64,000 nt of DNA from Xaviernesmea rhizosphaerae (lineage in GTDB: Bacteria > Pseudomonadota > Alphaproteobacteria > Rhizobiales > Rhizobiaceae), in NCBI RefSeq assembly GCF_001938945.1, contig NZ_MKIO01000031.1, positions 248,001 to 312,000 of the forward strand, given 5' to 3'. This document shows positions 54,601-62,219 of this stretch, one piece after another. Under the pieces are notes generated by a model that was not told the origin of the DNA, did no database searches, and saw only the letters and a list, made by a program, of their open reading frames with translations. Position numbers and translations under genes: made by a program. How positions within the stretch are numbered: the stretch's first letter is position 1; each line of letters opens with the position of its first letter.

Positions 54601-55445
54601 ATGCGGCAGACGCCGGCCCTGAGATCGGTGCCGAACCAGGAGACGACGAGCGCCACGCGCTCCAGCTTCGGGCAGAGTGCCTGCAACTCGTCCAGCGACG
54701 CGGTCCAGTCGCTCGATGCCTGGAACACATGGCGGTTGACGAAACGGCTTTCGCCCTCGCCGAGGCTCTCGCTGACCGAGTTCGGATCGTAGCCATGCTC
54801 GGTGGCGCCGGGAATGAGCGTCACGGCCCGGATCTGGCTTTCCAGCGTACCGACGCTGCGCAACACCTCGGCCTGGATCGCGGGAAGGCGGTTGCCATAG
54901 GCTTCCAGCGGAAAATGCTCGAACACAAGATAGGCAAGACCGCGGTAGGCCGGCGCCATGCCCTCCCCCTGCTTGGCCTCGATCAAGGGATCGGGAAGCT
55001 GGCTGCGCGTGCCGAGATAGACCCGCATCTCGATCGTCGTCAGGTCCAACTCGCGGCCATCGGCCCAGACGCGGCGCACGGCGGCGATCGGCCCCTCGCA
55101 AAGGCCAAGGGCGAAATTGGCGTGGTAGCGATAGGTCTCGAGCCGAGGGCCGCTGCCCTTGCCGCCCTGGCGTTCCACCCGCGTTTCCTCCTCGAAGCGC
55201 GTGGCCCAGATCAGCGTTCCGCCCAGCTTGACCGTGCCATAGGCGCGCGGCATGGCCGTGCCCTCTTCCGCCCCCACCAGCCGCGCATCGCCGAGCCGCG
55301 GGCCCATCGATTGCGTCTGGCCGAACAGCGCCCGGTCGATGGCGGAGCCGGCCATGGCGCCAGCCGCCCGGCCGATGATCGAGCCGACAGGACCGAAGAC
55401 GCTGCCGAGCGCCGCGCCGGCCGCCTGAAGAAGAAGGGTCGCCAT
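51606..55445 (-). CDS. GTA tail-tip protein with TIM-barrel domain (gp15-like)
   Basis: A 1279-residue baseplate/tail-fibre protein at the distal end of the GTA tail. The N-terminal part is a hydrophobic, Gly/Ala-rich segment, typical for gp15-like megatron proteins. A glycoside-hydrolase-like TIM barrel spans roughly residues 420-730 (SWFGTDLRAG, YGADWTEYFGYHPQDGSG, WFTELGCPAIDKGANQ, WTWDARAFPAFP). A phage tail-tip fibronectin-like and Rcc01698-type C-terminal region follows. It starts 6 bp after the NlpC peptidase stop. It probably binds or cuts the recipient envelope. Confidence 0.9.
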   Translation of the reverse strand: MATLLLQAAGAALGSVFGPVGSIIGRAAGAMAGSAIDRALFGQTQSMGPRLGDARLVGAEEGTAMPRAYGTVKLGGTLIWATRFEEETRVERQGGKGSGPRLETYRYHANFALGLCEGPIAAVRRVWADGRELDLTTIEMRVYLGTRSQLPDPLIEAKQGEGMAPAYRGLAYLVFEHFPLEAYGNRLPAIQAEVLRSVGTLESQIRAVTLIPGATEHGYDPNSVSESLGEGESRFVNRHVFQASSDWTASLDELQALCPKLERVALVVSWFGTDLRAGVCRILPGVETPKREGESSAWRVAGLTRSQAHPITGAGGSPAYGGTPSDASVIAAIADLKARGLKVVLYPFLMMDIPANNNLPDPYGAGAQAAFPWRGRITSAIAPGRPGTTDGTAALRGEIVRFMGAADASDFTIVDGEIRCSAQDEGYRRMVLHAAMLVKRAGGVEAMLIGSELVGLTVLRDSAGAFPFVEALIDLASDVRAVLGAGVKLTYGADWTEYFGYHPQDGSGDVLYHLDPLWASPMIDAVGIDNYMPLADWRDEDVAQGNPDGFRLAADRAAMTAMIAGGEGFDWYYPDAAARRERRRVPITDGGAAKPWTFRVKDIEAWWASAHYDRVNGQEVAAPTAWVARMKPIWFTELGCPAIDKGANQPNVFLDPKSAESAAPYFSTGRRDDLTQRRFLEAHLAYWAGRPGPRAVDPAHIFLWTWDARAFPAFPQQTALFADGDNWRTGHWLNGRLGAGTLPDILAVLLADHGFDAADTEAVSGDLIGYVKAEQGSARTLIEPLMAAFCLDAVERGERLAFRSRLLCAGPPVTLDVLAEQPDEPAFIETRAHDSELSGAAVLDYLDPDTGYGRGTARALAPLAANSRVLALSVAGVLHAEAAAAAVEMALRDHQASGRRLSFALGPNVLAMEPGDCITLAPGPEGVFRIERIEDGAVRRVDTRAFVPAKPGAPERPQRRAASGRDAARGYAPLVVPMDLPPFEPGAPQDFARIAVFARPWRRAVLSVSPVREDFAVRQNLNRPATLGSLAEPLPSGVAGRLMPTTMTIDLRAGACESVVMLALLNGANRLAVQARNGAWEVLSFLTAEEVAAGRWQLSGLLRGLGGSTDAMAAGASAGARVIRLDAAVPPCGLTADEVGRPLWWVADGLGAASAAPAPFSFTGGLRASTPLAPVHLRAERQADGDVLISWIRCGRLDGDAWADGDIPFDEPQERYRVELLSDEGALRRTVTVTTPAFLYSQADELADWSGRQDRLRLRIRQVGRVVSAGLPAEAVLFP

Positions 55446-55451
55446 GAAGCC

Positions 55452-55898
55452 TCACAGATCGGGAAAACGAAAGCAGCCAGCGATGCGCCGCGCCCAGCCG
55501 GGCGCGAGCGGCGAGACGATGACCGCCGCCTTTTCATAGGCATGGATGAAACGCTGCCCGCCGGCATGGATACCGCAATGCCGGGCCGGCAGATCCGGCC
55601 GCCAGCGAAACAGCAGAAGATCGCCGGGCGCACAGGTGTGCCCCGCTTCGCGCGGCTGGAAATGGCGCCTGGCCGCCTCGGTCAGGCGATCCTCGCCGCT
55701 GCGCTCGGCCCAGTCGCGGCCATAGGCCGGCAGGGCTTCCGGCTCCGCGCCATAGAGGTCCCGCCAGATGCCGCGCACCAGACCAAGGCAATCGCAGCCC
55801 ACGCCCTTCATGCTGGCCTGATGGCGATAGGGCGTGCCGATCCACTCTTGCGCGGCGGCAAGAACGCGGGCACCGATGTCCTCTTCCGCGCCGGTCAT
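55452..55898 (-). CDS. GTA NlpC/P60 peptidase (gp14-like)
   Basis: A 148-residue cysteine peptidase at the tail tip. The nucleophile lies in GVGCDCLGLVRGIWR and the catalytic His in ARHCGIHAGGQRFIHA, the NlpC/P60 pattern. It presumably cuts the recipient peptidoglycan during delivery. It overlaps the hub gene upstream by four bases and is followed by the TIM-barrel gene. Confidence 0.92.
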   Translation of the reverse strand: MTGAEEDIGARVLAAAQEWIGTPYRHQASMKGVGCDCLGLVRGIWRDLYGAEPEALPAYGRDWAERSGEDRLTEAARRHFQPREAGHTCAPGDLLLFRWRPDLPARHCGIHAGGQRFIHAYEKAAVIVSPLAPGWARRIAGCFRFPDL

Positions 55899-56800
55899 GG
55901 CGCGTCGTCCTGATAGAGCGGCCGCCCGTCATGCTCGGTGTCGCCATCGGCATAGCCATAGGCGAAGTCGAGGCCTGGCATATGGGGAAAGCCCTGGAAG
56001 TTCACCCCGTTGCCAAAGCGGTCGCGGCAGGTGGAAAAGCGCTTGTCGCAGCCGGCCGTCAGCGCCACACGGTCGCCGACGCTGATGGCAACCGGCGGCG
56101 CCAGCCAGAGGGTCAGCCGCGTGGATCCGTCCGGCTCCGCCCGCTGATCGGCGATCTGCGCCTGCCAGCCAGCCGCCGCGCCATCGAGGACGGCAAGGCG
56201 GCCCAGCCGCCAGTAGAGGGAGGATGGCGGCGCCGGCGCGGCGACAAGGATGTCCAGAGCGCCGGCGACGGCAACCACGCGCCGCTGCGCCAGCAAGGGC
56301 GGCGACGTCGCATCTATCCCGCAGCGCGCATCGCCGAAATCGGCATCGCAGCATCGCCCGTAAAGCCGGCCCTGCACCTGCTCCAGCCGGTGGGTGATGC
56401 GGCGCAGCTCGGCGCGGAAGCTTTCGCCCGCGCGGGTCACCTCGCCGATCTCATGGACGGAGAGGAGCAGCAGCTGAGCGGTGTCGGCCCAGTTGACCCG
56501 CAAGAGTTCGACCCGCGCGCCATCATAGCGCCCGGCGGCAACATCGGCCTCGGCGATCGCCTCGCTGGAAAAGCCGCCCGTCACCTCACCGGCCTCCACG
56601 GAAAGGCCAGCGGCAAACAGAGCTTCGGCCGAGGCGAAGCCGCTCGCGGCGCGATAGAGGAGACCGCCGAACGCCAGGTCCTCGTCATGATCGGTAAAGC
56701 CGATGCGCACGCCATCGCGCCGCGTCACGCGCCAGGCATGGCAAAGCGTGGTGGCGTCGCCGGCCAGATGCGCGGCCAGCGGTGCGGAAATCTCTCTCAT
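55895..56800 (-). CDS. GTA baseplate hub protein (DUF2163, gp13-like)
   Basis: A 301-residue hub protein with an N-terminal DUF2163 domain (LAHLAGDATTLCHAWRVTRRD) and a C-terminal BR0599-like domain with GRCCDADFGDARC and CDKRFSTCRDRFGN. Those cysteines could coordinate an iron-sulfur cluster, as has been reported for the RcGTA hub; from memory. It overlaps gp12 upstream and gp14 downstream by four bases. Confidence 0.88.
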   Translation of the reverse strand: MREISAPLAAHLAGDATTLCHAWRVTRRDGVRIGFTDHDEDLAFGGLLYRAASGFASAEALFAAGLSVEAGEVTGGFSSEAIAEADVAAGRYDGARVELLRVNWADTAQLLLLSVHEIGEVTRAGESFRAELRRITHRLEQVQGRLYGRCCDADFGDARCGIDATSPPLLAQRRVVAVAGALDILVAAPAPPSSLYWRLGRLAVLDGAAAGWQAQIADQRAEPDGSTRLTLWLAPPVAISVGDRVALTAGCDKRFSTCRDRFGNGVNFQGFPHMPGLDFAYGYADGDTEHDGRPLYQDDAP

Positions 56801-57432
56801 GGGCGGATCTCGATCAGCGGGATGGTGGGAATGCGGCCGGCCTGGAACTGGGCCAGATCCACATCGATCCGATCCGTGTCGAAGCGAACGGGAACGTCGA
56901 ATTCGAAGCCAGCGGTGATGATCGCCCCGGCGGCCGGCGCCTTGCCAGCGGCGAATTCGAGCATACCGGTCGCCGGATCGCAGCTCACCTCGGCTGCGGG
57001 AACGGGGCGGCCGTCGACGGCAACGAGCACGGAGCCCGCCACCGGTTTGGTGATTTCACGTTGAGTGGCGCCGCCGGCATCACCATAGGTCTTGCGCAGG
57101 GAAAAGCGCAGGCGCGCGCCATCGCCCGTGCCGAGCGTCTGGTCGCCCGCCTGCGGTGTTCTGCCAGGCGGGCAGGAGCGGAAATCCACGGGATCGCGAA
57201 AGCGAAACCCATGCAGCCTGCCCGCCCGCGCCTCGAAAAAGGTGAGAACGGCGTAGAGATCCTCGATCGAGCGAATGCCCGATCCGGCATCATAGCGGCG
57301 CCGGGCGCGGGCCCAGCGCTGATTGCGCGTCTCCCGCCCGTTGGACAGGCTGACGATATCGGTGCGCCGCTCCGGCCCGCCGCTGGTGCCAAGCGCCACG
57401 CGCAGGGGAAAGCGGATTTCATGAAAACCCAT
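56797..57432 (-). CDS. GTA distal tail protein (DUF2460, gp12-like)
   Basis: A 211-residue protein with MGFHEIRFPLRVALGTSGGP at the start, RRRYDAGSGIRSIEDLYAVL in the middle and GFRFRDPVDFRS, all typical of DUF2460/TIGR02217. It connects tail tube to hub. AGGAGG lies about nine bases upstream of the ATG at 57432, a strong ribosome-binding site. Its stop overlaps the gp13 start. Confidence 0.9.
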   Translation of the reverse strand: MGFHEIRFPLRVALGTSGGPERRTDIVSLSNGRETRNQRWARARRRYDAGSGIRSIEDLYAVLTFFEARAGRLHGFRFRDPVDFRSCPPGRTPQAGDQTLGTGDGARLRFSLRKTYGDAGGATQREITKPVAGSVLVAVDGRPVPAAEVSCDPATGMLEFAAGKAPAAGAIITAGFEFDVPVRFDTDRIDVDLAQFQAGRIPTIPLIEIRP

Positions 57433-57480
57433 CGGCCATGCCTCCTGAAAAGGGTCAAATGCGCGAGGAGCGAGGCAGAG

Positions 57481-58147
57481 TTAAAGACCGCGCCGGCCGC
57501 GCAGCACCGTCCGGCTCAGCATCGCCGCGATCTGGCCCTCGGACCGGCGGAAGCTCGCGGCATCCTCGGTGCGGATGTTGAACACGACCGAGGGCGCGGC
57601 AGGCGCCGCCGCGCTGGCCGGCATGCCGGCGGAAACGGGCTCGGACAGGCCCGGATCGCGCGCGCTTGCGGCCTGCCGGAGCAGGGCCGGCGTGGCGAAC
57701 TGACCGTCGGCCGTAAAGGCGCTCGCCGCCGCTGCGGCGAGCGGCGAGGACGCGGGGGCAGCCGCCGCGCCCCTCTCGCCCGCCGCGATGGCCAAGTTCG
57801 GCGAGCTTCCGGGCGTCAAGCCCGGCGTCGCCCCGGCCGCCTTGCCGAGACCCTCGATCAGGCTGCTGGCGGTCGCACCGACCAGGTTCTGCAGCGGCTG
57901 CAGCCCGGCCTGCAGGGCGATATCAGACAGGCGCAGAGCGGTCTGGCGCAGAACGTCTTCCAGCGAGCGGCCGTCGCGCAGGCCTGCGGTCAGCGCGCCC
58001 GTCAGCGCCGTTCCGAAGCTGCGCGCGCGCCTCAAGACCGTCGAGCACCTCGGCAAGCGACCGCCCCGCCTGGGTCAGGTCGCCCAAGCCCTCGACACCC
58101 GCCGCCGTGGCGCCGCCTGTTGCAGGGCTCGTTGTCACATCGCTCAT
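57481..58147 (-). pseudogene. GTA tail tape-measure gene (gp11-like), disrupted by a frameshift
   Basis: The first frame (58147) reads MSDVTTSPATGGATAAGVEG to LAEVLDGLEARA and then becomes nonsense (AQLRNGADGRADRR). The expected continuation, RSFGTALTGALTAGL, LEDVLRQTALRLSDIALQAG and so on, is in the other frame through 57481. The break is at a (GC)5 tract at 58021-58030, and the total length (667 nt) is not a multiple of three. A contraction of GC or a sequencing error is likely. If real, the GTA could not assemble tails. The intact product would be about 222 residues, the size of RcGTA gp11. Confidence 0.75.
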
Positions 58148-58416
58148 TGCGGTTCTCCTGCGAAAAAGGGCGACGAGGCGGCGTCACCGTCAAGACCCGC
58201 CGAGGAAGGCGCATCGGGATAGGCGGCCATCAGCGCCGCCAGATCGTTGCGCGCGGGGACCGCCTCTTCCGGCGCGAAGGCGCCTGTCGCGGCAGCGAGT
58301 TCCACCGGGGTCAGGCGCCAGAAGAGGTCGGGATGAAGCCGCAGCCGGCACAGGCCCGCATGCATGAGCCCGGCCCAGGAAAAGGGTTCGGGCGCGCTGC
58401 CGGCTGCGGCGCTCAA
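58144..58416 (-). CDS. GTA tail assembly chaperone-like protein (gp10.1-like)
   Basis: A 90-residue protein with EPFSWAGLMHAGLCRLRL, HPDLFWRLTPVELAAATG and ALMAAYPDAPSS, which recalls the second small chaperone-type gene of RcGTA (rcc01693-like). It starts with TTG in a TTGA overlap with the gp10 stop and ends in an ATGA overlap with the tape-measure start. No ATG or GTG gives the complete N-terminus. Confidence 0.8.
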   Translation of the reverse strand: MSAAAGSAPEPFSWAGLMHAGLCRLRLHPDLFWRLTPVELAAATGAFAPEEAVPARNDLAALMAAYPDAPSSAGLDGDAASSPFFAGEPQ

Positions 58417-58802
58417 GGGTCCTGCGGAGGGTCCGGCACAGGGTCCGGCGATGTCTCCGGCGATGCAGGCAGGCCGAAGGCAGCGGCGAGCAGAGCGGAG
58501 ACGGCGTCGGCCGCCGGGGCCAAGCCGCCATCCATCGTCATCGCGGCCACCTCCTCGTCCGAGATGTCCGCACCCGCGCCGCGCAGGCCGGCCCCGAGAA
58601 GGTGGATCAGGTCGCGGGCGGCGAGCTGCCCCTGCCCGAAGCGGGCGGCAAGCGCCGCCAGCCCGGCCACGCCGAAGGCGGTTTCCAGCTCCGCCAGACT
58701 GCCGAGCGTCAGGCACAGCACCCGGCGCTCGCCGCCGAGAACGGCCTCGATCTCGCCGCGCTGCCGGTTGGCGCGACGCGGGTCACGGGACGGCGCGCCC
58801 AT
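58413..58802 (-). CDS. GTA tail assembly chaperone (Phage_TAC-like, gp10-like)
   Basis: A 129-residue protein with GEIEAVLGGERRVLCLTLGS, ELETAFGVAGLAALAARFGQ and LLGAGLRGAGADISDEEVAA, the layout of the GTA_TAC/DUF3356 family that chaperones tail assembly. The C-terminal tail is Pro/Asp-rich. The ATG at 58802 lies in a TGATG overlap with the upstream tail-tube gene. Confidence 0.85.
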   Translation of the reverse strand: MGAPSRDPRRANRQRGEIEAVLGGERRVLCLTLGSLAELETAFGVAGLAALAARFGQGQLAARDLIHLLGAGLRGAGADISDEEVAAMTMDGGLAPAADAVSALLAAAFGLPASPETSPDPVPDPPQDP

Positions 58803-59209
58803 CACAACGCCACGAAAGTCAGTGCGCCCGCCGATTCCAGCGCAATGTCGAACTGCACCTCGCCATTATAGGCGCCGGAATAGGTGAGCCCGGCAATCTG
58901 GAACAGGCCGGTGATCGTGCCGAAATCCGGCAGGATCAGCTGCCAGGACAGAAGGCTGCCGGCGAAGAACGCCGTGCGCACCAGCGCATCCGCTTCCTGG
59001 TCCTTGAACAGGCCCTGGCCGGAAACGGCGGCGCGCTGCACGCCGGCCCCGCCCAGAAGCTCGCGCCAGCGGCCGGAGGATTCCGAATCGGTCACGTCCA
59101 CCAGCTCCGCATTGAAGGCGAGCCGCTTTGCGCGCAGGCCGCCAATGGTGACGAAGGCGCCTGACTTGTCGATCTTCAGCAGGAGATCCCTGCCCTTCTG
59201 CACGGCCAT
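58802..59209 (-). CDS. GTA major tail (tube) protein (gp9-like)
   Basis: A 135-residue protein of the TP901-1 major-tail family with MAVQKGRDLLLKIDKSG at the start, AELVDVTDSESSGRWRELL and GLFKDQEADALVRTAFF in the middle and YNGEVQFDIALESAG near the end. It forms the tail tube. It starts 39 bp after the gp8 stop and overlaps gp10. Confidence 0.9.
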   Translation of the reverse strand: MAVQKGRDLLLKIDKSGAFVTIGGLRAKRLAFNAELVDVTDSESSGRWRELLGGAGVQRAAVSGQGLFKDQEADALVRTAFFAGSLLSWQLILPDFGTITGLFQIAGLTYSGAYNGEVQFDIALESAGALTFVAL

Positions 59210-59248
59210 GATCTCTGGCTCCTGGTTGTTTTGAACTAAGGGGAAGGC

Positions 59249-59656
59249 TCACGCCGGCTCGGTGACGGCGCGCAAGGTGAGTTCGGCCACATGGCCCTTC
59301 AGCGTTTCGTCACGGCGAATGCGGCAGGACTGGCAGGCAAGGCTCGCCAGGTGGTGGCCGTTAAGCGTCAGCGCGGCATTGTCCAGAAGCAGCCGCAACC
59401 GGGCGGCGACGGTCTCGACCACGCGGTGTCCGCCCTCCGGCCCCACCACGAGCAGGCGCAGCCCATGTTCCCAGAGGGGCATGAGATCGCCCGAAATGTC
59501 GCGGCTGTCGATGTCGAGAATGCGCAGATAGGGCCGTGGCGTCGTGGCCGGCACCAGCCGGTCGCAAATGCCATGTGCGCCGATCAGCGCGGTCAGAGGC
59601 GCATCGGCGGAGAGATAGGCGACCAGCGCCGCCTGCAGAGGACCGGCCGCGCTCAT
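59249..59656 (-). CDS. GTA tail terminator/DUF3168 (gp8-like)
   Basis: A 135-residue protein with PLQAALVAYLSADAPLTALI, PYLRILDIDSRDISGD and HGLRLLVVGPEGGHRVVET, the DUF3168 layout. It caps the head-to-tail end of the tail tube. Its start overlaps the gp7 stop by four bases. Confidence 0.88.
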   Translation of the reverse strand: MSAAGPLQAALVAYLSADAPLTALIGAHGICDRLVPATTPRPYLRILDIDSRDISGDLMPLWEHGLRLLVVGPEGGHRVVETVAARLRLLLDNAALTLNGHHLASLACQSCRIRRDETLKGHVAELTLRAVTEPA

Positions 59657-59994
59657 GACACAAGCTCGCGCGCCTCGGCCACCAGCATGCGGCGCGTCTC
59701 GTCCGGATCATGGAGGCTGAGGAGGGTAAACAGCCGCGCGCCCAGACGCAGCCGGTCGCCGGCCTTGAGATCGTCGCGATGGCGCAGCCAGATGCGGTGC
59801 GTTCGCTCGGCGCCGGCCTCGTTGCCCGCCTCCTCCCACCGCGCCTGCACGGGCTCGATGCGGGCCCAGAGCGCGCCGGCAGTTTGATAAGCGATGGAGA
59901 CGCCGCCCTGTCCATCCGGCGCTTCCACCGGATGCTCCCAGGCAAGCCGCGCGGAGAGCGCGCCGGGATCGAGATTGGAGAGCATGGCGATCAT
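59653..59994 (-). CDS. GTA head-tail adaptor/stopper (gp7-like)
   Basis: A 113-residue protein starting MIAMLSNLDPGALSARLAWE, with GALWARIEPVQARWEEAGNE and RLGARLFTLLSLHDPDETRR, the phage head-tail joining (Head_tail_adaptor) layout. The ATG at 59994 lies in an ATGA overlap with the gp6 stop, so I reject a much longer upstream reading that runs through gp6. Confidence 0.85.
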   Translation of the reverse strand: MIAMLSNLDPGALSARLAWEHPVEAPDGQGGVSIAYQTAGALWARIEPVQARWEEAGNEAGAERTHRIWLRHRDDLKAGDRLRLGARLFTLLSLHDPDETRRMLVAEARELVS

Positions 59995-60560
59995 AGCCTC
60001 CACATGCGGTAGGGCGCGAGCAGACGGTCGTAGCCGAGCGGCACGCCGGCCGGCTGGTCCTGCGGCGCCACCACCCCGCGAAAGGCGAAGAGCAATGCCA
60101 GGTGCTGCAGCATCGCCCGCTTCAGCCCATCCGGCACCGTGGCGCCCGTGGGGCCGAAGCCGGCGGTAAGGTCGATCTCGATGCCGTTCAGCGGCTGGTC
60201 GGGCGAAGGCAGGACCGGCGCGAGCAGCCGCGGCGGATAGGCCCGGCCATCGAGCACGAAACCGGCCGCGCCGATCTCGCTGGGATGCCCCTCGGCATCG
60301 TAGAGCGTCACGCCGTCTACGGCGGTCACGGGGCCGACCGGAAGGGAGATGATGCGTGTGTCGGGCCAATCATCGAGATAGAGCCGCAGGCTGCGGGTGA
60401 TCAGCGCCAGTCCGGTCTCGCGCTCCAGGTGCTGGCGCACCGTGCGGATCAGCGCGGTGACGAGCGCATCCTCATCCGCCGTCTCCAGGCGCAGATGCGC
60501 CTTCGCCTCGGCCAGCGTCAAAGGTTCGCTGCCGGGCGGTGTCAGTTCTGCAAGGGTCAT
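59991..60560 (-). CDS. GTA head-tail connector (gp6-like)
   Basis: A 189-residue phage conserved protein (phage_gp6 and TIGR02215 layout) with LTLAEAKAHLRLETADEDAL near the start, EIDLTAGFGPTGATVP in the middle and LLFAFRGVVAPQD near the end. It is the first gene after the capsid gene, with a 366-bp gap that includes a hairpin, and overlaps gp7. Confidence 0.88.
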   Translation of the reverse strand: MTLAELTPPGSEPLTLAEAKAHLRLETADEDALVTALIRTVRQHLERETGLALITRSLRLYLDDWPDTRIISLPVGPVTAVDGVTLYDAEGHPSEIGAAGFVLDGRAYPPRLLAPVLPSPDQPLNGIEIDLTAGFGPTGATVPDGLKRAMLQHLALLFAFRGVVAPQDQPAGVPLGYDRLLAPYRMWRL

Positions 60561-60926
60561 GGAAAAATTCCGCAGGTTCCGGCATCGCGGCGCTCAGCCG
60601 GCGGTGCGGTGAAGAGATCAAAAAATCATCGAGAGAGGTCGGGCGGATGCGGGTGGGAGGGGCTCCCCGCATCCGCCCGCGCGGCCTTCATCCATCGCCA
60701 TCCCGCGCCGACGTTGCAGGCGCGGGGCGACGGACGGGCCGCAGCCGCGAGAGAGCAGGACTGGAAACCGGAACCAGTCCGAGTCTCTGGAGGCAGGAGC
60801 GGCGCTTAAGCCTCGGACGGCCCTTCTCGCTGCCGACCGGTCGCATCTGGGCGATGGCAAGCGCCGGCATGGCGACATCACGGCCGCGTGATCCAGCAAA
60901 GGGAGAAAGGGCTGCCCGGTGCAAAA
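60561..60926 (-). other. Gap between gp6-like and capsid genes
   Basis: No gene is supported in this 366-bp gap, which is unusual in an otherwise packed cluster. It holds the hairpin at 60640-60679 and a T6 tract (minus strand) at 60620-60625, 14 nt after the stem. Confidence 0.5.
60640..60679 (-). terminator. 14-bp-stem hairpin downstream of the capsid gene
   Basis: CGGGCGGATGCGGG (60640-60653) pairs perfectly with CCCGCATCCGCCCG (60666-60679), loop 12 nt. On the minus strand the hairpin is followed 14 nt later by T6. It could be a partial terminator that limits expression of connector and tail genes relative to the capsid gene. Confidence 0.6.
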
Positions 60927-62207
60927 TCAAGAGGCGGCGAATTTGATCAGCTTGATCGCCTCGAAATTCTGCACCCCGCCGCCCACGCGCTTGGTGGTGT
61001 AGAACAGCACATAGGGCTTGGCGGAATAGGGGTCCCGCAGCACGCGCACGCCGGTGCGGTCCACCACGAGATAGCCGGCCGCAAAATCGCCGAAGGCGAT
61101 GGCCAGGCTGCCGGCGGCAATATCCGGCATTTCCTCGGCTTCCGTCAGCGGGAAGCCCATCAGGCTCGCCCGCGCTTCAGCAGAGGCCGGCGGCTGCCAG
61201 AGATAATGGCCGGTGGAATCCTTGAGCTTGCGGATTTCGGCCTGCGTCTTGCGGCTCATGACGAAACCGGCATTGCGGCGATAGCTGGCCTTCAGCGCAT
61301 AGATCGTGTCCACCAGCGTGTCCGAGGCGCCTGCGGGCGAAAAGGCGCCGGCCGCGCCCGTGGCCACATAGCCGAGATTGCCCCAGCTCCAGGCGCTGTC
61401 GGCCACGGTGTCATAGCTCAGGAAACCCTTGGGCTTGTTGACGCCGTCGCCGGTGACGAAGGCCTGGCCTTCCTGCAGGCCGAAGGCAAGATCGACCTCC
61501 GCCGCGATCCAGCTTTCCACATCGACGGCCGCGTCATCGAGCAGGGCGGCGGTCGCCGCCGGCATGGCGTAAAGCTCCATGGTGGGGAAGGAGAGCTCGG
61601 CCAGCTGCGGGGACGCCGTCTGCGGACGCGCCGCCGTTTCCGCCACCCAGCCGGTAGCCATGCCGGCCAGCGCGAAGGGCTTCTTCAGCACGGCGCCGGT
61701 CACCTGCCGCACGGTGGCCAGCCCGCGGATCGGCGAGACCACCGCCAGGCGCCGGCCGATCTCGCTGTCGGTTTCCCGGGGCACCAGATAGCCGCCATCG
61801 GCGGCCGAGCCGACGCTCATCGCCTTGCTTTCCATCTCGCGCAGGCCCTGCTCGTCGCCCTTGCGCAGATAGGCCTCGAAGGCGGCCTTGTGTTCGCGCA
61901 TCTCTCCGGCCGAGGCATCGCCGCCGCCGATCGCCGGGCGGGCCTTGCGCAGGATGAGCTGGTCGAGCGCGCGCTTCTGCTCGTCCATGCTGCGGTTGAT
62001 GCGCTCCATCTTCTCGCGCGTCAGCACGTCGGACGACAGCTTGGTTTCCAGCTCGTCCAGACGCCGGTCATTGGTTTCCTTGAAGGCCTCGAAGGCGGAC
62101 ATGAAATCCTCGAAGGCGGCGGCCACGGTGTCCGGCGTGGTCTTGATTTCCGGCGCGGTCATGTGGTCGGCGGCCTTCGTCTCGGGATGTTGGGTCTCAA
62201 CAGTCAT
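60927..62207 (-). CDS. GTA major capsid protein (HK97-like gp5)
   Basis: A 426-residue protein with an acidic, coiled-coil-rich N-terminal delta-domain (about residues 20-115, FEDFMSAFEAFKETNDRRL, EKMERINRSMDEQ) that the prohead protease removes, then an HK97-type shell domain: GSAADGGYLVPRE, GLATVRQVTGAVLKKPFAL, WIAAEVDLAFGLQEGQAFV and FAAGYLVVDRTGVRVLRDPY. It starts 12 bp after the protease stop. It is the most abundant GTA protein. Confidence 0.93.
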   Translation of the reverse strand: MTVETQHPETKAADHMTAPEIKTTPDTVAAAFEDFMSAFEAFKETNDRRLDELETKLSSDVLTREKMERINRSMDEQKRALDQLILRKARPAIGGGDASAGEMREHKAAFEAYLRKGDEQGLREMESKAMSVGSAADGGYLVPRETDSEIGRRLAVVSPIRGLATVRQVTGAVLKKPFALAGMATGWVAETAARPQTASPQLAELSFPTMELYAMPAATAALLDDAAVDVESWIAAEVDLAFGLQEGQAFVTGDGVNKPKGFLSYDTVADSAWSWGNLGYVATGAAGAFSPAGASDTLVDTIYALKASYRRNAGFVMSRKTQAEIRKLKDSTGHYLWQPPASAEARASLMGFPLTEAEEMPDIAAGSLAIAFGDFAAGYLVVDRTGVRVLRDPYSAKPYVLFYTTKRVGGGVQNFEAIKLIKFAAS

Positions 62208-62219
62208 GAAAAGCGATCC

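Noticed and set aside
58021..58030. Programmed ribosomal frameshift in the tape-measure gene
   Set aside because: Programmed shifts occur in tail chaperone genes and use slippery sequences; a GC dinucleotide run in the tape measure is better explained by a contraction or sequencing error.
59653..60369. Long gp7 reading starting inside the gp6 gene
   Set aside because: The extension is antisense-like Arg-rich nonsense; the ATGA overlap at 59994 gives the conserved start.
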